The position numbers and the translations under genes are program-made. Source: an uncultured Oscillospiraceae bacterium (GTDB lineage Bacteria > Bacillota > Clostridia > Oscillospirales > Oscillospiraceae). From it: DNA of 41,996 nt. The notes under the pieces were generated by a model. That model ran no database searches, was not told the origin of the DNA, and worked only from the letters and a program-made list of their open reading frames with translations. The DNA lies in the NCBI GenBank assembly GCA_934591815.1, contig CAKTPV010000017.1, forward strand, positions 1-41,996. Reading direction: 5' to 3'. Each line of letters begins with the position of its first letter. Position 1 is the stretch's first letter. Shown here piece after piece: positions 9,231-16,822 of this stretch.

Positions 9231-9719
9231 TTACTTCAGAATGTTCAGGGAGATCATGATGGTGGCCACCAGCGACAAAATGGCGTAGAACTCCACGATG
9301 CCGCAGTAGATGATGCCCTTGGTGGCGGCCTCCGGGCGCTTGGCCACGATGTTGATGGAGGCGGCGGCCACACGGCCCTGGAAAATGGCGCTGAGCCAGC
9401 CGCCCAGCATGATGGGCAGACAGGCGGCGAAGAACGCCATGCCCTGCGTCAGCGTGATAGCCGCGGTGCTGCCGCTGAGCAGACCCACCTGCCCCAGCAC
9501 GATGAACAGTGCCACAAAGCCATACAGACCCTGGGTGCCGGGGAGCACCTGCAAGATCAGGCACTTGGTGGACTTGTCGGGATCCTCACTGGTCAGACCG
9601 GCGGCGGCCTCACCCACCATACCGGTGCCCTTGGCAGAGCCGATGCAGCACAGGCCGGCGGTCAGCGCCGCGCCCAGAATGGCGAAACCCAGTCCGCCGA
9701 TGGATTCAAGAATACTCAT
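9231..9719 (-). CDS. ntpK: V-type ATPase proteolipid subunit K (16-kDa, Na+ ligand set present)
   Basis: A 162-residue, four-helix proteolipid of double-hairpin type that forms the membrane rotor ring. It matches E. hirae NtpK closely: the ion-binding residues L61, T64, Q65, Q110 and E139 of that protein correspond to L59, T62, Q63 (in 'LPGTQGLYGF'), Q114 (in 'FQGRVAAA') and E143 (in 'IVEFYAIL') here. In E. hirae these coordinate Na+, so a Na+-translocating ring is the natural prediction. The ATG at 9719 overlaps the I-subunit stop by four bases. Confidence 0.96.
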   Translation of the reverse strand: MSILESIGGLGFAILGAALTAGLCCIGSAKGTGMVGEAAAGLTSEDPDKSTKCLILQVLPGTQGLYGFVALFIVLGQVGLLSGSTAAITLTQGMAFFAACLPIMLGGWLSAIFQGRVAAASINIVAKRPEAATKGIIYCGIVEFYAILSLVATIMISLNILK

Positions 9720-11662
9720 TGCTCATGTTCCTCCTTCACGATCTCTACATAGTTGGATTGCATACACAGGGGACGGAAGGCCTTGCCGCCGTCCTTGTAA
9801 AAACGCCCGAAGAATTCCAGAAATTGCAAACGCATATCGTGGACATAGCAGCCCAGCAGGTTCAGCGCCAGATTCAGGGTGTTGCCCACCAGCGAGATGA
9901 TGATGAACGTCACGATGTTGCCGGTGGTGGCGCCCAGCATATTGAACACCTGCGCCAGCACCGCGCCGGACAGCATCAGCGCCATCAGACGCACATAGGA
10001 CAGAATGTCGCTGAAAAAGCCGGTGACGCCGTTGTACACGGCGGCCACCACCCCGGTGACCTTGCCGAAGCCCTTTTTGCCCCGGCCCGCGCCGTACAGC
10101 AGCATCACGCCGCCGATGCACAGCACCACCGGTACGCCGCCGACGCTGCCTACATCCAGCAGCGCCATGGCCCCGCCGGCCAGAATGATCCACCATGTGA
10201 TCTCATCGAACAGCGCGTCGGGGAAATGGCCGTTCCGGCACTTCTCCACCACGCTGACGGCCATACCGGTGAACACCTGAATAGCGCCCAGCACCAGCGA
10301 GCCCACCATGATGGCCATGGTGTCGTTCAGCGGGTCGAACAGCGACGGCAGGGCAACGGTGCTGGCGGGGTCGATGAGCTTACACAACTGGGGAATGAAG
10401 TCCCCCAGAAAGCCGCCGGTCAGCGCACCGAAGATAAAGGTCATGATGCCGCACCAGAAGATCATCTCCATGAAGCTCCTGTTGTCGGGCCGCTTCTTCT
10501 TCAAAAACAGCAGCGAGCCGACGATCATAGCCAATCCGTAGCCCATGTCCGCCATCATCATGCCGAAGAAGAAGATGAAAAACGGCGCCATGATGGGATT
10601 GGGGTCCACGCCGTCGTAGGCGGGCATGGAGTACTGCTCCGTGATGCAGTTCATGGAGCGGGTCAGCACGTTGCCGCGGAGCTGCACCGGCACGTCGGGG
10701 ATCTCCTCCGCCGTGGGGTCGCTGACATCGTAGGCACAATCCAGCGTGTCCAGCCACGATGCCAGCCGGGGCAGCTTGGCCGCCGGTATCCAGCCGTCAA
10801 ACGCCACGATGCAGCCGTCGGTCAGCAGCCGCTTCCGGTTCTCCTCCCGCATGAGACGGGAGTTCAGCCGGTCGCTGCACAGCTGGAGGTCGGGCAGCTT
10901 ATCGCCCAGCGCTGCCAGCGCCTGACGGGCGTCCTCCTTCTCTGCGGCGGTCTGCCGCAGAGCGCCGTCCAGCGCCGTCAGGTTCTCCTCCGGCGTGCCG
11001 CGCCGTCCCTTCAGCTGTCCACCGGCGAAGCCGAAGCTCCGCAGCAGCTCCAGCGCCGCTGCCGTAACGGTCTTGTGGGTCAGCAGCAGTATACACTGCT
11101 GCTCCCGGTCGGCGTACAGCAGGTACGCCTCCGCCTCCGGGATCTGCGATGCCAGTGCGCCCTGCACCTCGTCCCAGTGGGCGAAGGGAGGCAGCGTGCC
11201 GGTGGTGATATCGCACCACCGCGTCTCCGTCAGCTCCAGCGGCACATCCAGACTGCGCCACGGACGCAGGGCGGATTGCTCGCTGCGAAGCTGGGTCTCC
11301 TTGGCGGTCAGACGGTTGATATCCGCCGCCAGTTCATTGATGCGCTGTGCCGTCTCCAGCTCCGCCGCCAGCGACGCCTCATCCAGATAGTCCCGCTCAG
11401 AGATGCGGGGGCGGGGCGTCAGCAGACCCGCCTTGGGCGGCGTCGCCGTGCGGCGCAGGGTGTCCATGGCCGTTTGCAGCTGCCGCTGCCGCGCCAGACA
11501 GTCCGCCGTTGCCGTGTCGCACCGGCGCAGCGTATCGGGCAGCGCCCCGGTGTCCGGCTCACTGATCTCCAGACAGCCCATGTGCTGAAGCCGCCGGAGT
11601 ATGGCGTCGTGGTCACGCTCCAGCGCCAGCACCTGCAGGCGCTTCATTTTCACAATGGCCAT
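9716..11662 (-). CDS. ntpI: V-type ATPase subunit I (membrane stator, a-type)
   Basis: A 648-residue protein with a cytoplasmic N-terminal half (about 1-330) rich in coiled coil, then seven to eight membrane helices. The conserved stator helices are visible: 'SYVRLMALMLSGAVLAQVFN' and 'NLLGCYVHDMRLQFLEFFG', each with an Arg that lines the ion path. It forms the two half-channels against the K ring. Its ATG follows the TAG stop of the preceding gene with no gap, and its own stop overlaps the K start. Confidence 0.96.
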   Translation of the reverse strand: MAIVKMKRLQVLALERDHDAILRRLQHMGCLEISEPDTGALPDTLRRCDTATADCLARQRQLQTAMDTLRRTATPPKAGLLTPRPRISERDYLDEASLAAELETAQRINELAADINRLTAKETQLRSEQSALRPWRSLDVPLELTETRWCDITTGTLPPFAHWDEVQGALASQIPEAEAYLLYADREQQCILLLTHKTVTAAALELLRSFGFAGGQLKGRRGTPEENLTALDGALRQTAAEKEDARQALAALGDKLPDLQLCSDRLNSRLMREENRKRLLTDGCIVAFDGWIPAAKLPRLASWLDTLDCAYDVSDPTAEEIPDVPVQLRGNVLTRSMNCITEQYSMPAYDGVDPNPIMAPFFIFFFGMMMADMGYGLAMIVGSLLFLKKKRPDNRSFMEMIFWCGIMTFIFGALTGGFLGDFIPQLCKLIDPASTVALPSLFDPLNDTMAIMVGSLVLGAIQVFTGMAVSVVEKCRNGHFPDALFDEITWWIILAGGAMALLDVGSVGGVPVVLCIGGVMLLYGAGRGKKGFGKVTGVVAAVYNGVTGFFSDILSYVRLMALMLSGAVLAQVFNMLGATTGNIVTFIIISLVGNTLNLALNLLGCYVHDMRLQFLEFFGRFYKDGGKAFRPLCMQSNYVEIVKEEHEQ

Positions 11663-11983
11663 CTACCGCTTCACCACCTTTTCCAGCAGGTAGGCCACGG
11701 CGCCGTCCATCCGGCCCAGCGCCGCTTCACGGAGGTCCTGGCAGTCCGTCTCGGTGCGCGCCAGCATAGCCTGCCGCTCCGAGTCGGCCTGCGCCTCCGC
11801 CTGACGCAGCGCCTCTGCGGAGGCACGCCGTGCTGCCTCCTGCGCGGCGGCGATCAGCGCGGCGCCGTCCTTTTCGGCCTGCCGCACCTGCTCCGCCGCC
11901 GCATTCTGCGCGGCGGTCTTCTGCGCCAGCAGACGCTCCTCCGCCGCTTGCAGGGTGTCGATCTTTTCCCGGTACAAGTTCAC
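11663..11983 (-). CDS. V-type ATPase G/H-type peripheral stalk subunit
   Basis: A 106-residue, almost wholly coiled-coil protein rich in Ala, Gln, Glu and Arg (about residues 10-85) in the position of ahaH/ntpF, first in the operon before subunit I. It would pair with subunit E in the peripheral stalk. The start is a GTG (11983) with AAAGGCGGTGA just upstream. The call rests on context, size and coiled-coil pattern, because the family has little conserved sequence. Confidence 0.85.
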   Translation of the reverse strand: MNLYREKIDTLQAAEERLLAQKTAAQNAAAEQVRQAEKDGAALIAAAQEAARRASAEALRQAEAQADSERQAMLARTETDCQDLREAALGRMDGAVAYLLEKVVKR

Positions 11984-12009
11984 TCACCGCCTTTCCCAAT
12001 GTATGCAGG

Positions 12010-12044
12010 CAGGGGGAGACCCCTCTGCGCGGCCTCCCCCCTGA
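12010..12044 (-). promoter_or_regulatory. Strong stem-loop in the V-ATPase operon leader
   Basis: In the minus-strand transcript a CAGGGGGGAG arm can pair with CTCCCCCTG across a roughly 15-base loop, about 30 bases before the GTG start of the first V-ATPase gene. A smaller GGGGC/GCCCC hairpin lies about 30 bases nearer the promoter (12069-12080). There is no T-run, so it does not look like a simple terminator; it may stabilise the mRNA or affect initiation. Confidence 0.4.
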
Positions 12045-12097
12045 GAAATACACCATATAGTTACCAGAGGGGCTGGCCCCTGCGTTATGTTGGATTC

Positions 12098-12126
12098 AGA
12101 ATAACATAAAAGCCGGTGTCCCACAA
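12098..12126 (-). promoter_or_regulatory. Promoter of the V-type ATPase operon
   Basis: On the minus strand a TTGTGG -35 (12121-12126) and a TATTCT -10 (12098-12103) are 17 bases apart. The predicted transcript start near 12090 gives a leader of about 107 bases before the first gene. Confidence 0.6.
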
Positions 12127-12262
12127 CGGGCAAGCCGTAGAAAATGACTACCTGCTTTTTGTGGATTTCGTCAAATGGCGGGCGGCCGCGGGACGCCCCC
12201 GGCGGAAACTTTCACACACCCGCGCCAACAGCCAAATTCCAGTGGCATTTTTCCCGTATTTG

Positions 12263-12271
12263 TGGTATAGT
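12263..12271 (+). promoter_or_regulatory. Extended -10 promoter of uppP
   Basis: TGGTATAGT forms an extended -10 (TG-N-TATAGT). The -35 region (12243-12248) is weak, which is usual for extended -10 promoters. The uppP start lies about 90 bases downstream. Confidence 0.5.
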
Positions 12272-12361
12272 ATCCTTGTTATGGAAACCGAGGCGATAAC
12301 AAAAAGAATTATTTCGACAAAATATGACGATTTGTATTCTATTCTGACGTGAGGTACTGCT

Positions 12362-13195
12362 ATGACATATTTGACTGCCTTTCTGCTGGGACTGGTACAG
12401 GGTGTGGCGGAGTTCCTGCCCATCTCCAGCTCCGGCCATCTGGCCATCGCCCAGAACCTGCTGCATATCGAGGGCGCCGGCAGCGTGCCGGAGTTCTTCG
12501 ACGTGCTGCTCCATCTGGGTACACTGATCGCGGTGTTCGCCGCCTATTGGAAGGATATCTGTGAGATGGTGGTGGAGTTTTTCCGGGGCATCGGCGATCT
12601 GGCCCACCGCTCCACGCCGTCGCCGGTGCCGCCGGCCCGGCGGCTGATCCTGCTGATCATCGTGGGTACGCTGCCGCTGTTCGCGGTGCTGCCCATCCGC
12701 AAGGCGGTGCAGGGTCTGGGCGACAATATGGTATTCGTGGGGGCGGCGCTGATCGTCACCGGCTTTCTGCTGTTTCTGTGCGACCGGGTGCGGAAGGGCC
12801 GCAAGACCGAGCGCAGCGCCACGTGGCTGGACGCCCTGCTGGTGGGCGTGGGACAGGCGGTGGCCACGCTGCCCGGCGTGTCCCGCTCCGGCATGACCAT
12901 CACCGCCGGCTGCTTTGTGGGCTATGAGCGGCGGTTCGCCGTGCGGTTTTCGTTTCTGCTGAGCATCCCCGCCGTGCTGGGCGCCAACATCCTGTCCATC
13001 GGCGACGCGGTGAAGGCCGGCATCAACGGCGCGGAGGTGCCTATGTATCTGGTGGGCGTCGTCACCGCCGCCGTGGTGGGGTATCTGTGCATCCGGCTGC
13101 TGAAATATGTGGCGGATAAGGGGCGCTTCGGCGCGTTCGCCTATTACTGCTGGGCAGTGGGTATCCTGACACTGGTGCTGCAGGCCGTCAAGTGA
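12362..13195 (+). CDS. uppP: Undecaprenyl-diphosphate phosphatase (UppP/BacA)
   Basis: A 277-residue polytopic membrane enzyme that recycles the C55 lipid carrier of cell-wall synthesis by removing a phosphate from undecaprenyl diphosphate; its presence also confers bacitracin tolerance. Both family motifs are present: the (E/Q)xxxE-type motif near residues 13-26 with 'EFLPISSSGHL' (E17, S22-24, H26) and the 'PGVSRSGMTI' loop with the essential Arg near residue 174. Length (277) is typical. It is followed by the ftsK gene with a 20-base gap. Confidence 0.97.
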   Translation: MTYLTAFLLGLVQGVAEFLPISSSGHLAIAQNLLHIEGAGSVPEFFDVLLHLGTLIAVFAAYWKDICEMVVEFFRGIGDLAHRSTPSPVPPARRLILLIIVGTLPLFAVLPIRKAVQGLGDNMVFVGAALIVTGFLLFLCDRVRKGRKTERSATWLDALLVGVGQAVATLPGVSRSGMTITAGCFVGYERRFAVRFSFLLSIPAVLGANILSIGDAVKAGINGAEVPMYLVGVVTAAVVGYLCIRLLKYVADKGRFGAFAYYCWAVGILTLVLQAVK

Positions 13196-13215
13196 GATGA
13201 AAAGTGAGGAAAACT

Positions 13216-15735
13216 ATGGCATCGACACAGAAGAAAACAACGAAAGGGAAAAAAGCGCCGCCCAAGCCGGAGCCGCCCGCCTATAACGGCATGGCGCGGC
13301 TGGTCGGCGGCATCGTCTGCCTGCTGCTGGCGCTGTGCGTGCTGGTGAGCTATTTCAACGTGGACGCACTGCTGCTGACCTTCATCGCCAGGGCGCTGAA
13401 GGGGACGCTGGGCTGCGGCTACTACCTGGCCGCTCCGGCGCTGCTGGGCGTGGCGGTCATCCAGCTGCGGCATCAGGGCCGCCCGGTGATCCTGCGCACC
13501 GCCTGCACGCTGCTGGTGCCGCTGCTGGCGGGTGTGCTGTGGCATCTGATCTTCTGCCGCGCCGCCTATGAGCTGGGCGGCGGGCTGCTGTCCCTGCTGT
13601 GGAAGGACGGGCAGACGCTGGACTGCGGCGGCGTGGTGGCCGGCGGTCTGGCGCTGGGCAGCGAGGCGCTGGTGAGCAAGGTGGTGTCCATCATCATCTT
13701 CGTGGTGCTGCTGCTGGCGGCGCTGCTGGGCGCGCTGCATATGACGCCGCAGCAGGCGGTGGATAAGATGCGGGAGTACCGGGACAGCCGCTGGGACGAT
13801 GAGGACGGCGAGGACGACCTGCCCGACGATTTCGAGCCGCTGCCCCGGCGGAGGGCGTCCTCCGTACCGGAGAAGCCGGTGAAGGAGAAGCCCGCCCGGA
13901 AGCGTGCCGGTATCGATATCCCGCTGGACGGGGAGCCCTCCGCCATGGAGAGCGGGACGAAGAAGGAGTTCTTCACCCGCAAGTCCGACGCGGTCCGGAC
14001 GCCGGACCAGGTGCTGGAGCAGAAGGCCGCGCCGGAGCCTGCGCCCGCGGCACAGGAGGCCGCACCGGTGAAGGAGCCGGTGCCCGCCAAGACGAAGAAG
14101 GCCCAGCTCCAGCAGGAGGTGGAGTCCGCCGCGCAGGAGGTGAGCCAGGCCATCGAGCAGGAGCTGGCCCAGGGCGAGGAGGCCTACCACTATCCGCCCA
14201 TCACCCTGCTGGAGGAGAACCACGCCGACAACTGCACCGAGGTGGGGGCGGAGCTGCGCAACAACTCCCGCCGTCTGGCGGAAGCACTGCGCTCCTTCGG
14301 CGTGGACGCCGCCGCCGGAGATGTGGTACACGGCCCCAGCGTCACCCGCTACGAGTTCACACTGGAGCAGGGCGTCAAGCTCAGTAAGATCACCAACCTG
14401 TCCGACGATATCGCACTGGCGCTGGGCGCCAGCGGCGTCCGTGTGGCGCCGGTACCCAACAAGATCTCCGTGGTGGGCATCGAGGTACCCAACCGCACCG
14501 TCACCGCCGTGCGTATCCGGGACGTTATCGAATCCCGGGAGTTCACCCGGCACCCGTCCTCCGTGGCCTTTGCCGTGGGCAAGGACATCGGCGGCAACAA
14601 CATTGTGGGCAATATCGCCAAGCTGCCCCATGTGCTGATCGCCGGTACCACCGGCTCCGGTAAGTCCGTATGCACCAACTCCCTCATCGTCAGCATCCTC
14701 TATAAGTCCACGCCGGACGAGGTGCGGTTCATCATGGTGGACCCGAAAATGGTGGAGCTGGCGCCCTACAACGGCATTCCACACCTGCTGATCCCCGTGG
14801 TCACCGACCCCAAGAAGGCCGCCGGTGCCTTGCAGTGGGCGGTATTCGAAATGATGAAGCGCTATAAGATGTTCTCCGAGAAGGGCGTCAAGGATCTGGC
14901 GGGCTATAACGCGCTGGCCGAGGTGGACGAGGATGTGAAGAAGCTGCCCACCGTGGTGGTGGTCATCGACGAGCTGGCCGACCTGATGCTGGTGGCCGCC
15001 AAGGAGGTGGAGGAGTCCATCTGCCGCGTGGCCCAGATGGGGCGCGCCGCCGGTATGCATCTGGTGGTGGCCACCCAGCGTCCCTCCGCCGACGTGATCA
15101 CCGGTCTGATGAAGGCCAATATCCCCAGCCGCATCGCGTTTGCCGTGGCCAGTTCCATGGAATCCCGCATCATTCTGGACACCCCCGGCGCGGAAAAGCT
15201 GGTGGGCAAGGGCGATATGCTCTACGCTCCGCTGGGTGACAGCAAGCCCACCCGCGTGCAGGGCTGCTTCATCACACCGGAGGAGATCGAACGGGTGGTG
15301 GCCTTCGTCAAGGACGCCGCCGGCGAGGCTCACTACGATCAGGACGTTATCGAGAAGATCCAGCAGGCGGTGGACGCCAAGTCCGACAAGGGCAAGGCGG
15401 CCCCGACCGACGGAGCAGCCGATGGCGACGACGGCGACGAGCTGCTGCCCGCCGCCGTGGAGGTGGTGCTGGAAACGGGACAGGCCTCCGTGTCCATGCT
15501 CCAGCGCCGCCTGAAGCTGGGATACTCCCGGGCCGCCCGTCTGGTGGACCAGATGGAGGAGCGGGGCTACGTCGGCCCCTTCGAGGGCTCCAAGCCCCGG
15601 CAGCTCCTCATCACCCGGGAGAAGTGGCAGGAGCTGCAAATGGCCAAGGGCGCTGCACCGGCGGAAACGCCGCCCGCCGCTGACCGCTACGGCTCCATCC
15701 ACGACGTGTTCGAGAGCCACGACGCACTGGACTGA
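13216..15735 (+). CDS. ftsK: FtsK/SpoIIIE family DNA translocase
   Basis: An 839-residue septal DNA pump. Residues about 25-180 hold four membrane helices, 185-320 a charged Pro/Glu/Lys-rich linker, about 340-770 the RecA-like motor with Walker A 'GTTGSGKS' near 476-484 and Walker B 'VVVVIDELADLM', and the last about 70 residues a gamma winged-helix domain ('SMLQRRLKLGYSRAARLVDQM') that reads polarity sequences on DNA. It moves chromosome ends through the division or sporulation septum. The ATG at 13216 is preferred over the GTG at 13204 because GAGG sits at the right distance from it. It could be FtsK or SpoIIIE in role; sequence alone does not decide. Confidence 0.95.
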   Translation: MASTQKKTTKGKKAPPKPEPPAYNGMARLVGGIVCLLLALCVLVSYFNVDALLLTFIARALKGTLGCGYYLAAPALLGVAVIQLRHQGRPVILRTACTLLVPLLAGVLWHLIFCRAAYELGGGLLSLLWKDGQTLDCGGVVAGGLALGSEALVSKVVSIIIFVVLLLAALLGALHMTPQQAVDKMREYRDSRWDDEDGEDDLPDDFEPLPRRRASSVPEKPVKEKPARKRAGIDIPLDGEPSAMESGTKKEFFTRKSDAVRTPDQVLEQKAAPEPAPAAQEAAPVKEPVPAKTKKAQLQQEVESAAQEVSQAIEQELAQGEEAYHYPPITLLEENHADNCTEVGAELRNNSRRLAEALRSFGVDAAAGDVVHGPSVTRYEFTLEQGVKLSKITNLSDDIALALGASGVRVAPVPNKISVVGIEVPNRTVTAVRIRDVIESREFTRHPSSVAFAVGKDIGGNNIVGNIAKLPHVLIAGTTGSGKSVCTNSLIVSILYKSTPDEVRFIMVDPKMVELAPYNGIPHLLIPVVTDPKKAAGALQWAVFEMMKRYKMFSEKGVKDLAGYNALAEVDEDVKKLPTVVVVIDELADLMLVAAKEVEESICRVAQMGRAAGMHLVVATQRPSADVITGLMKANIPSRIAFAVASSMESRIILDTPGAEKLVGKGDMLYAPLGDSKPTRVQGCFITPEEIERVVAFVKDAAGEAHYDQDVIEKIQQAVDAKSDKGKAAPTDGAADGDDGDELLPAAVEVVLETGQASVSMLQRRLKLGYSRAARLVDQMEERGYVGPFEGSKPRQLLITREKWQELQMAKGAAPAETPPAADRYGSIHDVFESHDALD

Positions 15736-15752
15736 CCCGCGCCACCGATACG

Positions 15753-15792
15753 AAAAAAACACCCGCAGTCATGTGACTGCGGGTGTTTTTTT
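15753..15792. terminator. Bidirectional terminator between ftsK and the YitT gene
   Basis: ACACCCGCAGTCA pairs with TGACTGCGGGTGT around a very short loop, with seven As on the left and seven Ts on the right. The convergent genes stop at 15735 and 15798. Confidence 0.93.
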
Positions 15793-15797
15793 GTGAT

Positions 15798-16664
15798 TTA
15801 CAGGCCGTCCGGCGTGTTGACGCCGAAGCCCTCGCCCAGTATCTCGTAGGCGTCGCACATGATGATAAAGGCGGTGGGGTCGATCTCCTTGACGATGGAT
15901 TTGATGCTGACGATCTGGGAGCGGCTGAACGCGCACAGGATCACGTTTTTCTGTCTGCCGCTGAAGCCGCCCCGCCCCTCCAGCAAGGTGACGCCGCGAT
16001 CCAGCTCCAGCAGCTTGGCGGTGATGTCCTCATAATGCTCGGAGATGATGTACGCCATCTTGGCGCCGTTGCCGCCGTAGACCACCCGGTCAATAGATTT
16101 GGAGATGAGGAACAGCGCCACCATGGCGTACAGCGCCTGCGTCAGGTCGCGGAACACCGCGGCGTAGGAGACGACCACGATGGCGTCGATGGTCAGGCAC
16201 AGCGTACCGATGGACAGGCCGGGCAGCTTCAGCTTCAAAAGCCGCGCCGCCAGCTCCGTGCCGCCGGTGGTGGCACTGTACCGCAGCATCAGACCGCAGC
16301 CGAGGCCTGCGGCCACACCGCCGCAGATGGCCGCCAGCAGCGGCTCCATGGGCTGGAAGGTGTACAGCCCCGCCAGCAGGTCGATCATGCCGGAGCTGAC
16401 CAGCGTGGCGTACAGCGTGGCGTACAGCCACTGGTGTCCCACGTGCTTCCAGCTCAGAATAAACAGCGGCAGATTCAGCACCACGATCACTGCGCCGATG
16501 GGCGCTTGGGGAAGGAAGAAGTTGGCGATCTGGGCGATACCGGTAAAGCCGCCCACACTCAGGTGGTTGGGGTCAAAGAACCAGTTAAAGGCGACGGCAT
16601 ACAGTGCGCAGGAAAGGGTGATCATGGTGTACTGCACCACGATCCCCTTGATCTTCTGATCCAT
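15798..16664 (-). CDS. YitT family membrane protein (DUF161 plus DUF2179)
   Basis: A 288-residue protein with five to six membrane helices in the first about 200 residues and a soluble C-terminal domain (about 205-288, 'MAYIISEHYEDITAKLLE...') typical of DUF2179. Signature stretches are 'FNWFFDPNHLSVGGFTGIAQI' and 'GLGCGLMLRYSATTGGTELAARLL'. The transported or sensed compound is not known for this family. The ATG at 16664 is chosen over 16691 because GAGAGGA lies eight bases upstream of it and would be inside the longer form. It has its own promoter and is not part of the MATE operon. Confidence 0.9.
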   Translation of the reverse strand: MDQKIKGIVVQYTMITLSCALYAVAFNWFFDPNHLSVGGFTGIAQIANFFLPQAPIGAVIVVLNLPLFILSWKHVGHQWLYATLYATLVSSGMIDLLAGLYTFQPMEPLLAAICGGVAAGLGCGLMLRYSATTGGTELAARLLKLKLPGLSIGTLCLTIDAIVVVSYAAVFRDLTQALYAMVALFLISKSIDRVVYGGNGAKMAYIISEHYEDITAKLLELDRGVTLLEGRGGFSGRQKNVILCAFSRSQIVSIKSIVKEIDPTAFIIMCDAYEILGEGFGVNTPDGL

Positions 16665-16703
16665 AAATGGCGTCCTCTCTTTTTCTCTCAAAAATGTATA
16701 TAC

Positions 16704-16732
16704 AGTATACTATGCAAAGCGCCGTTTGTCTA
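16704..16732 (-). promoter_or_regulatory. Promoter of the YitT gene
   Basis: On the minus strand TAGACA (16727-16732) and TATACT (16704-16709) are separated by 17 bases, 40 bases upstream of the start codon. Confidence 0.75.
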
Positions 16733-16775
16733 CTGCGGTTTCTTCGTTCGCCGCCGCTTCCGGCTGCGGCAGATA

Positions 16776-16818
16776 GAAAAGCAGCGTGCGTACCGACAGG
16801 TACGCACGCTGCTCTTTT
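16776..16818 (-). terminator. Terminator after the MATE gene
   Basis: A perfect 14-pair hairpin (GCAGCGTGCGTACC with its complement) around a four-base loop, followed on the minus strand by TTTTC. It begins five bases after the MATE stop and insulates the YitT promoter. Confidence 0.9.
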
Positions 16819-16822
16819 CGTT

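Larger units (their letters stand above)
11984..12361. other. Divergent intergenic region between V-ATPase operon and uppP
   Basis: About 378 bases with no convincing gene. It holds the V-ATPase promoter (minus, 12098-12126), the V-ATPase leader with its hairpins, and an extended -10 promoter for uppP (plus, 12263-12271). A 23-codon open frame (12281-12352, ATG to TGA) lies in the uppP leader, but it lacks a clear ribosome-binding site and I do not call it a gene. Confidence 0.6.

Noticed and set aside
9509..12109. An 866-residue open frame opposite V-ATPase I, K and G/H genes
   Set aside because: Gln/His/Arg-rich shadow with no family match or ribosome-binding site.
12281..12352. 23-codon frame in the uppP leader
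   Set aside because: It has an ATG but no ribosome-binding site, and the stop lies next to the uppP ribosome-binding site; more probably leader sequence.
13144..15762. An 872-residue open frame antisense to ftsK
   Set aside because: Shadow of the FtsK motor domain on the other strand; no recognisable protein features.
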